From: Collybia mongolica
Taxonomy: Eukaryota; Basidiomycota; Agaricomycetes; Agaricales; Clitocybaceae
Assembly: GCA_013420905.1 (NCBI GenBank)
Contig: JAAXNY010000006.1
Span: 3,100,001 to 3,164,000 of the forward strand
Direction of reading: 5' to 3'
DNA: 64,000 bases
Position 1 is the stretch's first letter; every line of letters starts with the position of its first letter. Below the pieces are notes generated by a model that saw nothing but the letters and a program-made list of their open reading frames with translations, made no database searches and was not told the DNA's origin. Positions 35,580 to 47,490 of this stretch are shown piece after piece. Made by a program: the position numbers and the translations under genes.

Positions 35580-37115
35580 TTGTCATTGAGGGCAAAGAAC
35601 CCAACATTCTGCATGAAATCTGAAGGGGAAATTGGGAAGGTGCATATGAGGATGTGGTCACATTAGCAGAGCAAGGACTTCAGAGCTCATCCAGTAAGTC
35701 ACTTTGCAGTGTGGAATGGTATGAATCACAGGAACTGCTCTTCCAAGATTGCATCTATTTGCCAAAGAATGCTGACCTTCATCAACAAATTGTGGAACAG
35801 CACCATGACATGTGCATTGCAGGTCATACAGGCTAGTGGAAAACATTGGAACTAGTCTCAAGGAACTACTGGTGGCTGCAAATGTCACACTACATTGGTG
35901 AGTATTGCAAGATGTGTGATCTGTGCCTGCAGACAAAGGTGCAGAAACAGCTGCCAATTGGTGACTCAAGCCACTCCCAATACTGGAAGGCTGATGGGAC
36001 ATCACAAGTGTAGACTTCATTGTGGAACTGCTGGAATTGCAAGGATACAAAACAATAATGGTGGTTGTGGATTTGGTTGGAAAGTGTGCACATTTCATTG
36101 AAACACACACTACAGTCACAGTGCTCAGAGCTGCACAACTCTACCTTCAAGATTCCTGGAAACACCACAGACTTCTGAAGGCAATGGTTTCCAATCAGGG
36201 CTTGCAATCCATTGTGGAGTTCATGCACAAACTGTATTGGCTGCTCAGTATCAAGTTATTGGCATCTGCCACCTACCACCTGCAGACTAATGGACAGACA
36301 GAGCACATTAACCAAGAGCTGGAGCAGTACCTCTGTGTGTTTGTGAGTGAGCAACAGGACAACTGGATCAAGCTGCTGAATTCCAGTACAACAACCACAT
36401 CCATACCTCCACACAGCACTCATTCTTCCTCCTGGACACTGGAAGATATCTGCACATGGGCTTTGAGCTGCGGGCTGTGCCATTACATTTGGAAATGGTC
36501 AACAAATTTCATGGTCAGATGAAGTCCACCCTAGAGGAAGCCAAGGCAGTGCTTGCAAAGGCAAAGGATGACATGACATAGTACTACAACTGACAATGGA
36601 GGCTGACACTCAACTACAAGGTTGGAGACATGATGTTCTTAGATGTGTACAACATCAACACAACCCAACCATTGGCCAAGTTTGCATATTGGTACCTTGG
36701 ACCCTACAAGGTTGAAGCACATGTTAGCACACATGTGTACCATCTCAAACTCCCTGCCTCAATGGCATGCATCCACCTAGTCTTCTACATCATCAAGCTA
36801 CTCTCCACCCCCTGTGACCTGATCCCAGGTTGGTGCCCAACCAACATCCTGGAACCTGAGCTCATTGATGGTGAAGAACACTACAAAGTCAAAGAAATCC
36901 TGGACAGCTGGTTCTATCACAACAAACTGCAGTACCTCATTGCATGGAAGGGCTTTGGGTATGAAGAGAACTCATGGACTAATACCAATGATGTAAATGC
37001 CAATGAATGCATTAGAGAATTCTATTGCACAAACCCAGGCACACCACCTTGGATCCAACAATTTCATATTGCCAACATTCCATTTCAAACAGTATGCAAG
37101 GATGTGCACTCCTAG
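35580..37115 (+). pseudogene. Integrase and chromodomain of gypsy E, heavily decayed
   Basis: Pieces in several frames: CIYLPKNADLHQQIVEQHHDMCIAGHTG and CKMCDLCLQTK (integrase zinc region), MVVVDLVGKCAHFIETHTTVT (core), ATYHLQTNGQTEHINQELEQYL (altered from the usual PQTDGQTER), HLVFYIIKLLSTPCDLIPG, and a chromodomain (LQYLIAWKGFGYEENSW). Many stops and shifts; few CpGs remain. Confidence 0.85.
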
Positions 37116-37127
37116 AGGGGGAGGTAA

Positions 37128-38338
37128 TGTAAGGGGAATGCCCAATTCTGTGCACATAGCTCCAACTTCATACATCAGACATTGGACATCAGCATTGGCA
37201 TTAGTGATGTGCAGGGCCTGGCTCGGCTCAAAAGCCCGGGCTTGGGCTCGGCTTAGGGGGGCTCAGGCTTGTTGACGACACGAGCTGGGCCCTTGTAGAG
37301 GGCTCGGGCTTGGCTCAGGCTTGGCTTGGGCTTAAGCCTGGGCTTGATAGGGCAAAAGTTGTCAAATATGTAGAACAAGTAGTTACGAAATACTTTGAAC
37401 AAATACACCCCCTTCCTCATCATCCTCGAAGCCCTCAAGTGAAGCCGAGGTACTAGAAGGAGGTGGAGTAGAGGCTCGATCAGTTATTACAGGTGGGGAT
37501 GGTCTTCATCTCTCGCACTGGCAGTCCTTGGCGGCCTCTGAGTCTTCAGCCCGTCGAGCTTGAATAGCCCGCTTGTGCGATGGTAGCGCCGGTTGTTCAG
37601 AATGTGATGAGTGGAGCACCTTTCCTGAAGCGGTTATCAGCCGTTTTGGGCAAACTGACGAAGCTCCAGACTTTGTTGACATCGAAAACAAATAATCGGC
37701 AGGTAAGACTTGTCGTTGGGTAACACTTTCTTTTTCTGGTTGATATTGATGGTGGCTGAAGAACTGTACAGGTGGTCCTCATGGAATTGGTTGCAAAAAA
37801 AATGTGTGACACATGCTACTGAGACGCGTCAATGCCAACGCATCAAGCCCGGGCTCGAGGGCTCGGCTTGGGCTTTTGACACCCCAAGCCGAGCCCTTGA
37901 GCCCACCAAGCCCTTCATCCCGGCTCGGCTGGGCTCGGGCTTTAACGGCCCGGCTACCTGGGCTTTCGGGCTTTGAGCCGGGCCCTGCACATCACTAATT
38001 GGCATTGGCATTGGCACTCACACTCACATGTCAGCACTCACATTCACAAATCAGTACTCATGCTTGCACATCAGCACTCATGCTTACACATTGGATTCCA
38101 GTCAGAGTACATTGGCTTCCCATTGGAGCACATTGGTTTGCTTGTAGATAGTATACACTACAACCCTGAGCCACATGGCAACAATGGGACTCCATGGCTA
38201 TTGTTTAGAATAAGTACATAGGATAGAGACCCCTGGCAGAGGATCCTCAGAGTATTCTCTTTGGATTCCTCTGCTAGGTAAGTAGATCACCTGTTACTTG
38301 ACTTCATAAATATAACTTTGGATTCCTCTGCTAGATCA
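37128..38338 (+). repeat. 3' LTR of gypsy E, interrupted by a hAT element
   Basis: Net length about 407 bp without the insertion. Starts TGTAAGGGGAATGCCC and ends TGCTAGATCA. Homologous to 29396-29793. Confidence 0.83.
37202..37997. mobile_element. hAT-superfamily non-autonomous transposon (796 bp)
   Basis: The terminal inverted repeat TAGTGATGTGCAGGGCC is perfect over 17 bp at both ends. The 8-bp target duplication ATTGGCAT is exact (37194-37201 and 37998-38005), diagnostic of hAT. Both subterminal regions are packed with short GGCTCGG/AAGCCCGGGC-type repeats. The middle has only short frames (for example RAIQARRAEDSEAAKD on the minus strand) and no recognisable transposase. CpG is abundant, unlike the LTR it entered. 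Confidence 0.93.
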
Positions 38339-38808
38339 CACATCAGCCAACTTGGGGTTAGTGCAGCACAACATAGGGTTGCCCTTACAAAGTTTGACTC
38401 CTCCATCAGCAAAAATGTCAAAATCATTTATGGCCAGGTAACCATGACATGGGGTCACATACCAGGTACCGGGCATGTATGGCTCGCACATAGCTCGTAG
38501 GGTAGATACATAGTGAAAGAAGTCTCGTATCATCATGTATGAGGCTACAGGGCTAGTAGAGGTAATAGATGAGTGTACCTGCCTGGGACCACCCATCTAT
38601 TTTTGTAGACATGCTGAACATGGTGCGGCATTCCTGCACAACATCTTATATGAATAGTAAAATAATTGTTCAAGCATTTATGATAGAGAAATGGTATAGA
38701 TGGTTTCTGAAAGCTGGCACCTCACCTTGTATGTTTTGTAGATGCCCGGCTCCAGTATAAATATTTAAACCAGCCAGAAATGGTGATCATGGTTGTTACG
38801 GCAATGTA
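38339..38808. other. Unclassified sequence between gypsy E LTR and Plavaka
   Basis: No supported ORF. It may hold the right flank of gypsy E and the 3' end of the Plavaka element. Confidence 0.35.
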
Positions 38809-41800
38809 TTATAATGCTGCAAAACCCAAGTCCTCTACTGGATCAGTAACATCGAGCCCATCCTCCACACCGAGGGAATCGAATCCTTGTGATTCGTAGT
38901 CTGTGATCATGTCATCGTCAACGTCCTCCCATTCTGTCTCGGCATCACTGTCGTCATTCATATAATGATAATCTTCCTCTCCATTCTCCGAGTTGTCGTC
39001 ATCGTCATTTTCCAGAATCAACCCCAACTTGTCTTCCGTCTCGTCCTCATCGAGCTCTTGCTGCCCTGAACCAGTGTCCATAGGATCGCAGTCATTGAGG
39101 AACTGATCGGTTACCTCGCGTGTTGACTTGTGGCCGACTCCACCCCCACGGAATTGCATCATCATATCACGATCTACAAACCTAAAAACCATAGCAACAA
39201 TGACTTAGCGTCGATATTTTCAGTGTCGATATTTTCACAACTTACATGTTGCCATAAAAATATTTCCAATCATTGTCGTCATCACTTCCCATCCGCGCGG
39301 TTACACTGGGTGGTAAAAGGTCCGATGTCCGTCCATGGTGGAATGCAGGTATCAAGTGTACCCCCCGAATAACCTCCGCTGGGTCGAGAAAACCAAACGC
39401 CGTGTCGTTATCACCGTCAACAAATGCGATCCGGTGCAGCCGCTTCGATTTCCAACCACCACGGTAGCGGCAGTCAGTCTTGAACCACCGGACAAAGAGA
39501 AACTCTACGTGTTGCGGCTCGTGTGACTGTGAATTGGATCCGGTGTGCAAAACCATCGCATGAAAGATGCCAAGGATTCGCCCAAATCGGTATGGGAAGT
39601 CATCGTCGGTCAATTCTGAGTGAATGTCGGAGGACAATGTCATGAAATCGGCATGGGTACGGGAATTTAGCGAGTCTTGAGCTCAGTGGAGGTCGTAAGT
39701 AGTATAGTTAACGCGCATGACTTTGTGCTTGAAGATACGGTTGTTGACAAATGTTAGCCTGTTGCATTTGCGTGCGGTAATGGATACTTCATCTGTAGGT
39801 AGCTCATTGAAGAACAGGCGGCAGAGCAGATGTTCCTTGAGGCGAAGAACAAAGTGCTAGCCAGTTAAGGGTTTTAGTAGAATCTCGTCTTCCAATGGTA
39901 TCAGGGTGCTCACCTCAAGCGCCGGGTCATCCTGGTTGTTGCCAAGCCATTGCGACAGATCGATCTTATTTCGGACGTCCCTCGAGATGTGGTGATGAGA
40001 GTTCGGTGGTGTGAGTGCAAGTGATTCGCGATTCTGAAATGAGAGGGATGGTTGTGTTTCCTCCGAGTCGGAAGCTTGAACTTCGCTGTATTTCCACTTT
40101 TGATGCAAAGCCGAGCTTGCCTTGGGTGCAAGCTCTCGCATCCGGGACAGTAATCGCTCGCGCCGCTGCTGTTTTGTTATTCCATGTGTAAATTGGCCTT
40201 TGTGCACGCGTGGGTAGAACCTTTTTGCTCGGCGATGCTCCAACTCTCCCTGATGATGTCAAAGTTAGAAGCTACCTCGGATTAGAATGATTTACATACT
40301 GTTTGTGTAGTATAGCTATCTGTTGTCCCGTACCTCCGAATAGCATTCACGTAATCCCCGAGCGAATGAAGCTTGTATGTCCTTAAAGTGAAACCCTTTT
40401 TCAAGCGACATCCTGATGCCTTCACTTTGCCTGTTTTGGAGGCCTTCGGGTCCTTTTTGATGCGGCTGCAACCTCATGATGTCCTCTTGCAGCCTCTTCT
40501 GAGGGTAGCTCACGGGTCTCGTATCTTTGGCATGTTTTTGATTTGAAGCGCCGGATACAACGTCCGAGTCTTGTAGTTGATGTGTCGAGTGCATGAAGAT
40601 TTGATTCTGTCTTGAGACGCAGCTTTGCGAAACCATGCCATATCGCTAGCTCAAATAGGAGCTCAGACATGATCTTGTTGTCCTCCTCCTCTTGGAATAG
40701 ACCTTCGAAGACCGGGATAGCGCACTGGAATGTTGTTAGCAATCATGAGTAGCTTGAGTATATAGAGAAACATACCTGAAGCAAGTCTTTGAAATCGCGC
40801 ACTGCGATTTTCTTCATCTCCGAAGCGTTGCTGCTGAACTTCCGAATTGTATCCCGTCCAAAAGTGGGGACTTGACGGTATCTGTCTAGGAGTTAGTTCC
40901 GCGTCGTGTCCAAAAGAATTTTCCACTTACCGCTTGTTCAACGTTGAAATCGCGTCTCCACCTATTGTATGTAGAATTCGCATCAAGTGAGTGAAGACTG
41001 CCTTCCAGACTCCCAATTCGAATTCATGGAGAAGATCAGGAACAATCATTGAATGAAAGTCAAACTCGAACTCCCTGAGGCAAACCGAGAACGCGTTCTA
41101 AAATTTGAGTGAGTCTGTGTTCCACATGACATAAATGCAATGGAGTGACAAACACGAGTGGGCATCTGAGATTTGATGCCAAGGAGCCTCTTCATAGCTG
41201 CCCCATCAATTCCATAACCCTTCTTGTAGACCCATTTTCGGGCAAGTTCAACATTGAACCTGCGTGCGTGATTGTCAAGATGCATGGACTTTGGGTTTTG
41301 CCGATTACACATGTCAATCTTTGTGCCAAGTGCGCCGATCTCGGATTTATGTATGAAACACCTTGGGCAGGGGCTGGTTGATACGGTAAACGACTTCTAT
41401 CTCAAGCTGGATAATCGGCAGAATACGTAAATAACCAAGGAAAAAATCGTCGCAAAACCTGATCAATGCATTCAACCACGATCCCATGGGTGTAGGCATG
41501 CATGAACTCCTCATCCATTAAGATCATCCAAATTGCTTGGAAGAGCTCCCGTTTGCAGTGAGTGAGAACGTCGCTTGACGGTGCTCGTCCAAACTCCTTG
41601 AGATAGAAGTCGTTTACCGTATCAACCACCTGTACATATGACATTCAGCCTCTACTAGAAAATTTGAAAATGTTTGACGCACTTTTGGGATGTATGCAAG
41701 ATGATGTGCGGAGAAAGAGGTCGGCTTTGCACGCGTGTATTTGGAGAGGTTTCCGATGTACAGATATATCGGCCATAATGAGGCGTCACCAAAGCTTGTG

Positions 41801-42991
41801 AGATGTGTCGAGTCAGACCAGAGCATGATAGAGACGATCACGTTCTCCACGCCATCTTCCTGTGGCAGGGACTGAATCTTCTCGTGCTCGTCAATGAATG
41901 CGTCCACGGTGTATAACTTGCCCCAAAGGCGTTCGGGAGGTGTGTCGGGAGATGGCTGCCAGAATTCATAGAAAGGGAAGTGGTGGTACAATTTGGCAGC
42001 AGTCTCTTGAAGCGCGGCTCGGATGACCTGGGTTAAATGCCAGTGGAAGAGGCCTGGGACTTCGAACTGGGGTGCATGAGCTTCGGAGGGATGCTTCACA
42101 TCCTCAGCGGGTAGTGAAATCTTGACCCCCATTTCTGTCCAGCCATCTTGAATGGAAAAACGAGACTGTGGCCCATCGACCCGGTCCAAGTGTTCGACTT
42201 CACGTGTGGCACGAAAACCAATGAAGTCATCTTTCTTGAAGTCATCAGCGAGGATAACATCGTTGACGAGATTGTTGAGATCCGCCAGGGACTTGGTATT
42301 TGTGCCATTGTAGAACCAGTTCATGAGGCGAAAGACGGATGCATTAAGAAATGGAGCAAAATAATTTTGAAGCGAGGAGCCAAACGAAGACCACCAGGGG
42401 CGTTCATCGCTCGCATTATCACCAGAAGCCGAGGTGAAAGTCGCCGAGTCTGAAACTGCGTTGAGGGAATAGAGCTCGTCAGGGGTGTATGAGGGAATTC
42501 CATGTGGGTTAGGAGCAATAGATCCCGTAGCTATTAGCATGAGTGCGAAAAGCGACTGGTGGTGGTTGCGAGACAGAGGGCAATGCGGATCCATCCACAA
42601 CTATCGCAGGCAGTTCTTCATTATCATTTTCATCGAGAGGCACTGGTATACAAGGAGGTTGGGGAGGAAGCTCATCTTGATACCGTTTGGGAAGTCGTAT
42701 CTTGCGGTTCGGCCTCCCGGAAGGTCGGGGTGGGGGTGTGGGACTCCGAATGTAAACCGCACTCACACTTGCAGAAGACAGTGGTTCAATCATCGGTGTG
42801 TCTTGGATCTCGAGACTCTCGAGCTCCTTCTCTGCCACTTCATGTTTTGCCTTCTCTGTACTGACTTTGTATTGCTCCAATTGTCTTGCTGCAGCTGCCG
42901 CAATTTTCTTCTTGCAGTATCGCTTGTGAGTCCCAAGCGCAAGCTGATTCTTGAAGTGATCTTTGCATCCAGGACATTTGAACGTCGCCAT
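38809..42991 (-). pseudogene. Plavaka (KDZ-type) transposase, nearly full length, with two lesions
   Basis: The N-terminus at 42991 carries a Cys/His finger (CPGCKDHFKNQLALGTHKRYC). Then come the Plavaka signatures: FRLMNWFYNGTNTKSLADLN, VILADDFKKDDFIGF, EAHAPQFEVPGLFHWHLTQV, IMLWSDSTHLTSFGDASLWP, EFMHAYTHGIVVECIDQVLR, PCPRCFIHKSEIG, MIVPDLLHEFELGVWK, ELPSEEAARG, YKLHSLGDYVNAIRRYGTTD and GELEHRRAKRFYPR. The end at 38809 is a long acidic tail. Several introns fall between. A one-base shift is needed near 42,509. At 41,375-41,406 normal sequence is replaced by an inverted copy of nearby coding bases that brings in stops. Plavaka transposases mobilise large KDZ elements in mushrooms; this copy is probably inactive. 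Confidence 0.88.
41375..41628. repeat. Perfect 32-bp inverted repeat inside the Plavaka gene
   Basis: 41375-41406 is the exact reverse complement of 41597-41628, with a 190-bp loop. The right copy encodes normal family sequence (VDTVNDFYLKEFG); the left copy is the foreign one. Confidence 0.93.
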
Positions 42992-43162
42992 TAGAATAAA
43001 ACAATTGTAAAAGCAAGTTTATTGACGGATCAGTGGTGGTGCATTGATGATGGATAGGGGGAAGCGCAAGGATGCGACGCGACGTGACTTGGCACGTGAG
43101 CGAATCATCCTCCATCTTGACTTCTGGCACTTGTCGTGTCAACTCTCTTTCGTACCACCATC

Positions 43163-44609
43163 ATGCCCTCCTGTTCGCCCCCATCCTCCCCCTCCAGTCA
43201 TTCCAACAGAGTCATTCATGCCCTACAGTTCAGGGGAAGAGGTGCTGGGAACAAAAGGTGTGCAACATTCTCTACTTTGTGTCGTTGAGATTGCTTACGA
43301 GGTTACAGGAATGATCCCCTTCGACCCTACTTCAATGCCGCACAACGGATACCACTGACGGTCAACCCGTTTGCAACGCTAAACACTATAACCTATGCTG
43401 GGCTTCCAGACCAAGGCGAGGAATCCACAGAACAGTACGTTTTCCTACTTGTGCTGTTGTAGCAATCATTGACAACAACTACAAGATTTTCGGCTGAAGA
43501 CATTCTCATGCATGAAGACGTCATGAGGATGGTACCAACGTTCAAAGCGATGGTCTTGAAGCTATTCGAGGACCCGGCCCAACTCGAAGCATTCATCGCC
43601 TATGTGAGTACACGCATATATGCATATCAAAGCATTTGCTGACATCTAACTACCTCTTCCTTAGCTCGGATCTGCCACTGCCGCAGCAAGACAGGAAGAT
43701 ACAGCAAGCTTGAAACACGATATCCTCACATACATCCCCGAAGACCCCACTGAGTGCATCCTACCCGCACTCACAAAACATGACCCCAAGTCACTTCGTG
43801 GCTTCAATCATATAGCGACGGCGAGCTGTCTGTGCCCAATGGATAAATATGCGATGTTCTCCAAGGATCAAAAGTGAGTCCGAACGCATATTCGTCGTCG
43901 TCAATCTGTGGTAATTGTGGTTGTAGCACATTCATGGAAAAGGTGAACGACGGAACTCACCACATCAAGGCCTCAGGGTGGCCGACATTCCTTTACAATC
44001 TCCTCGCTCCGTACGACCGAAGGAACAAGGATCGCGGCTTATTTCGCGGCCTGATTCTCGCTCGGGTCAGTGTTCGCGTTTTTGTCTGCCTCCTCGTACT
44101 CGTTATGTTACACTAATGTGATCATCAGGTGTTGCGTCACATCTTTACGGGCCCCTCATCCGCATTCGGCAACCAGAGAAAAGGAACGAAGCCCTCAAAA
44201 GCAGAGCTTCATCAAATAACGGCAGTGACAGGTCGCATGATCGCGTATGCTGCTGTTCAGGTGAGGCCCCAACTTTTGCGAGATATCACGCTTACACACT
44301 TGCTTTTCTAGGCACGCTTTGCACTTAGCTCGGTCGAATCGTGGCGTTCTCAAGACGGCGAGTTTGACTACGAGGTGTTTTTCAATAACATCGTTGACTT
44401 ATTCGAGACCGATCCCGGGGACCCATGGGTTGTCGACACCCTGAAGTGGTAGCAAGGGTACGTACACCATCCTTATTCTACACAATTCTGATTCCCTCAA
44501 TAGGCAAGTCCCTGGCCTCGGCCATCGTTCGAGGAAGCGGAAACGGATGCAAACCCCGGAGCCGACTAGCAGCGATGATGAAGCCGTCAACAAAATCCTT
44601 GCCCAATGA
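43163..44609 (+). CDS. Agaricomycete-expanded protein of unknown function, probably DUF6698; C-terminus with nonsense codons
   Basis: Starts at the ATG at 43163 (MPSCSPPSSPSSHSNRVIH). Exons join in frame across short introns (about 43,257-43,311; 43,437-43,490; 43,606-43,664; 43,875-43,926; 44,069-44,128; 44,261-44,311). The conserved block is IKASGWPTFLYNLLAPYDRRN, RGLFRGLILARVLRHIFTGPSSA, AVTGRMIAYAAVQARFALSS and VFFNNIVDLFETDPGDPWVVDTLKW. The family typically continues past this point. Here TAG at 44450-44452 comes first, yet a further exon in the same frame encodes a basic/acidic tail (GHRSRKRKRMQ, SSDDEAVNKILAQ) to TGA 44607. The protein is thus either naturally short or recently truncated. 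It is divergent to the Plavaka gene, only ~170 bp away, so they may share a promoter or a mobile unit. No function is known to me. Confidence 0.72.
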
Positions 44610-46109
44610 CGGGCACGCCAAAGAGAGGAAGAGGGAGGTGGAGGAGACGAGGATGATGAGACGCGAGGAGAAACCGCGGGCGCGACATGTGCCAAGGTAC
44701 ACTCTCTCGCCCATTCGCATTTCACAGGGACTTCGTGAGGGCGTTGTGGCTCTGCCTATGGATCGCCAACCCCACAAATGTGGCTTGTCACCACCTAGAC
44801 CCTCGAGTTCAACATCCCTTCTCTCAAGCCCCGTCCCTCGCTCCTCCAGCCCCACACCTCCTTCAAGCTCAGCAGCTCGTCCCACCATAACCAAGTCATC
44901 GCGTGCCGATCATCCGAGTCCTATGGATGACTTCGAAGGGACTGGTACGCCACCTCCATCTCCACCACCTCGACGCATCAGCGGAAAAGCGCTTGCTCGA
45001 GGACGTGCTGCACGTCACTGACCCAGAAGTCTCGGCTTGGCTTCTCTGCTTTTCGACATCAGCTTGCTTCATTGCTAACCTCTCGGATCTCGGCTCTCGA
45101 CTCTCTTCTCATTGCGTTGTCCTTGCTCGCGGCTCTCAGCTTTCACCTCTCTTCTCACTTCTCGTTTGGCTCTTGTGGTGCCTTATCTCACCTGCTTTGG
45201 GGACTCGCGTCATTTTTCTCACTCATAGACTTTGCTCTCTGTATAACATATTGTGCTCGTAGTTGCTGTATTAGGTAGTGTTGCCTCGCAATGGATGTAA
45301 TTCATTGGTAACGGGCCTTTATTACGGAAACATGAGAGAAAATGAAAGACAAGGTATCAGTTGGCTTGTAGATCATACCTGTCAATGTATGCTTTCACGG
45401 TAAGACATGAACATGTATGGAGCTGCCAGCATTCATGCTGCTACAGCCAGCCATACACATATATCGAGCTGTAACAATGTATGAGTCTAACGGCCCTTTC
45501 CACCATCAATACATGTAAATGAAATGTTTATCATGTATGCTCGCTGACCCATAGATGAGCAACAAGTTTTTTTTCTCATACATTTGAGCATACTCGATCA
45601 CAGCTCGATATACGGGTATACCTGGCTCTCAACCTGACTGGTTCATCATTCACAAACGGTGCGTCATTTATGTACATATATGGATATCTATTGTTTTGAC
45701 ATTTTTGCCGATGTCTGCTGTAGAAGTAAGAAGTAGTTGTCTGATATTTGCCACAGCAGTTTAGCCTATTATGAATGAAGGACTGTATTTTAGGTGGAAA
45801 AAAACACATTCAGCTATGTCTAGTATGTCCTAAACATTATCCATGCACAAAAGATAATGAAAATCCATTGAAGATTGAGTGAATATGATGGCTTAAATGA
45901 TTTTAATTACATAATGCTCACGCAGCAACAACCATGGCTACCCTTCCCCAGTAAGCGGGCCGCTTTTTCAAACCCCTTGACCACGGTTGGCTATGCCTGG
46001 CCTACAGTAGGAATTCAACTCTGCACATATGTACTTGATCATCTTTGTTCGACTTCATGAAGCCCACACAACCATGCATGACATTGTTTGGCGAGATTCT
46101 CACTATGGT
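44610..46109. other. Intergenic region
   Basis: A possible further part of the previous gene's acidic tail (REEEGGGDEDDETRGE) lies just after 44609. Beyond 45,020 no gene is supported. 45,370-45,550 has several short ATGTAT/ATACAT words. Confidence 0.45.
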
Positions 46110-47229
46110 CTAGGTATATAATTCTTGAGCCAACCAAGAGCCAATCTTGGAACAAAATAAAGACTTACTAATACAAAATGCATGGGGGATTTGTCCATGC
46201 ACCACTCTCGCAATGCCTGAATTGAACTTGAGGGAATGTATTATATTGCGTTTTTCCTTCCCCACCCAGTCATCATGGTCAGCAAAATAATACCACAATT
46301 TATCCCAGTGCTCCTCGAGCAACCCCGTTTCTAAGTTTCGGATATGCCGCATTTCATCATGTGCCATCCCGAGAGCCGCATGAATACTATTGGATGACTG
46401 AAGAAAGGCCCGTAGGACACGAATCTGAGCGAGTGGCCACTCATGGAATAGGCGAGCAAAAGCACCCGTTGGAATCAACCTGGTTAAATATGAAAGCCAC
46501 AAGATTGGCTTTAACAGGTAAGGTGAAAAAAACCACTGGATGACGCTTAGTATATCCCACCTAGACCATTTTACATAAATCAGGACACTCACCGAAAGCC
46601 GTCGCCCATTCGGTGTGTTCGCTATTTGTGATATTGTGGGGAACAGTAGAAAAACAGCATTGACAGTAGAAGGCCTTAATTTGAGAAGCTGTGTCACTGG
46701 TTGTAGCTCATGAAAAATATAAGGCGAGAGACAAGATAATACCTGCAGTGAAAGCCACGAACCAACACTATGGCCAATTACAATAACCTTGGCATTCGCA
46801 TACTCATGACGAATAGCATCAAATGCTTCTAATATACTCTCTATTTGATTTGTGAGTTTGTAACACAACGTTGGAGTTCTATGCCCAACTCCTGGGGTGT
46901 GCCCGAGATGTGAGTGCCCGAAGATTGCAAGCCTCAAAGTTGTGTCCTTTTCATGGATTGCAGTGAGAAATGAGGAATAGAAATCTAACAACCCAGGGTT
47001 TCCTGAAGAATGCGTATTATTAATTTTCGCGTATTTGTTTGATTGAAAGCAGAAGGTGCACACCTGGGATGAAAAATATTATGGTTTCTGGATTCGTTTG
47101 CTTCGAAGGCCACCATTGTGAGTGTGAGGAAGTCGACATTTTCTTGTGATAAAAGACAGCATTGAAGTAGGATGTTGGTGTCGCTCTCAAGTTCGATGAG
47201 TGAGGTGTGAGGAAAGATGGCAAGGTCAT
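46110..47229 (-). CDS. LDAH-like lipid-droplet-associated alpha/beta hydrolase (DUF2305 family)
   Basis: Exon 1 starts at the ATG at 47229 and ends in FFIPG at about 47,063. After a 61-base intron the text continues NPGLLDFYSSFL, giving the family's oxyanion motif PGNPGLLDFY. The nucleophile elbow is GHSVGSW (GxSxG), with likely Asp in ADHDDWVG and His in GQIPHAFC. Length (about 350 residues) is normal. A second short intron is possible near 46,550. Known relatives sit on lipid droplets or endoplasmic reticulum and are proposed to act on sterol or acyl esters. A central hydrophobic stretch fits membrane contact. It is divergent to SEC8 with a shared ~260-bp upstream region. Confidence 0.87.
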
Positions 47230-47490
47230 TGAGATTAGGCCGGTATTCGGTCTTTCCCTACTTGACTGAGGCCTGGCTTAGTATCACTTGAGACATGTAT
47301 AATGATTGGTACACACATGTAGACACTGGCTCACCTGTCGTTGCGGAACCGGCTATTTATGTGGTTACTAGCGTCGTGGATTTGTCGTTTCAAATTATGA
47401 TTTATGTGTTGATGTTGTCGTCAACTTGATACTTACTTGGTTAGCAGCACTAACCGTGACTTGGACAACGCCATCGAGAGAATTCATAAC
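47230..47490. promoter_or_regulatory. Bidirectional promoter region between LDAH-like gene and SEC8
   Basis: A 261-bp gap between two divergent starts. No TATA box or factor site stands out; the call rests on gene layout. Confidence 0.5.

Larger units (their letters stand above)
35572..38338 (+). mobile_element. Ty3/gypsy E, 3' part with 3' LTR
   Basis: Decayed integrase and chromodomain (35,580-37,115), polypurine tract (AGAGGGGGAGGTAA ending 37127) and LTR from 37128 to about 38338. A hAT element is inserted in the LTR. The 5' boundary is the gypsy F LTR. Confidence 0.85.

Noticed and set aside
44425..45021. Plus-strand ORF of 198 residues rich in Arg, Ser and Pro
   Set aside because: Different frame from the conserved protein ending near 44,450-44,609; composition reflects the GC-rich tail region and no family is recognisable.
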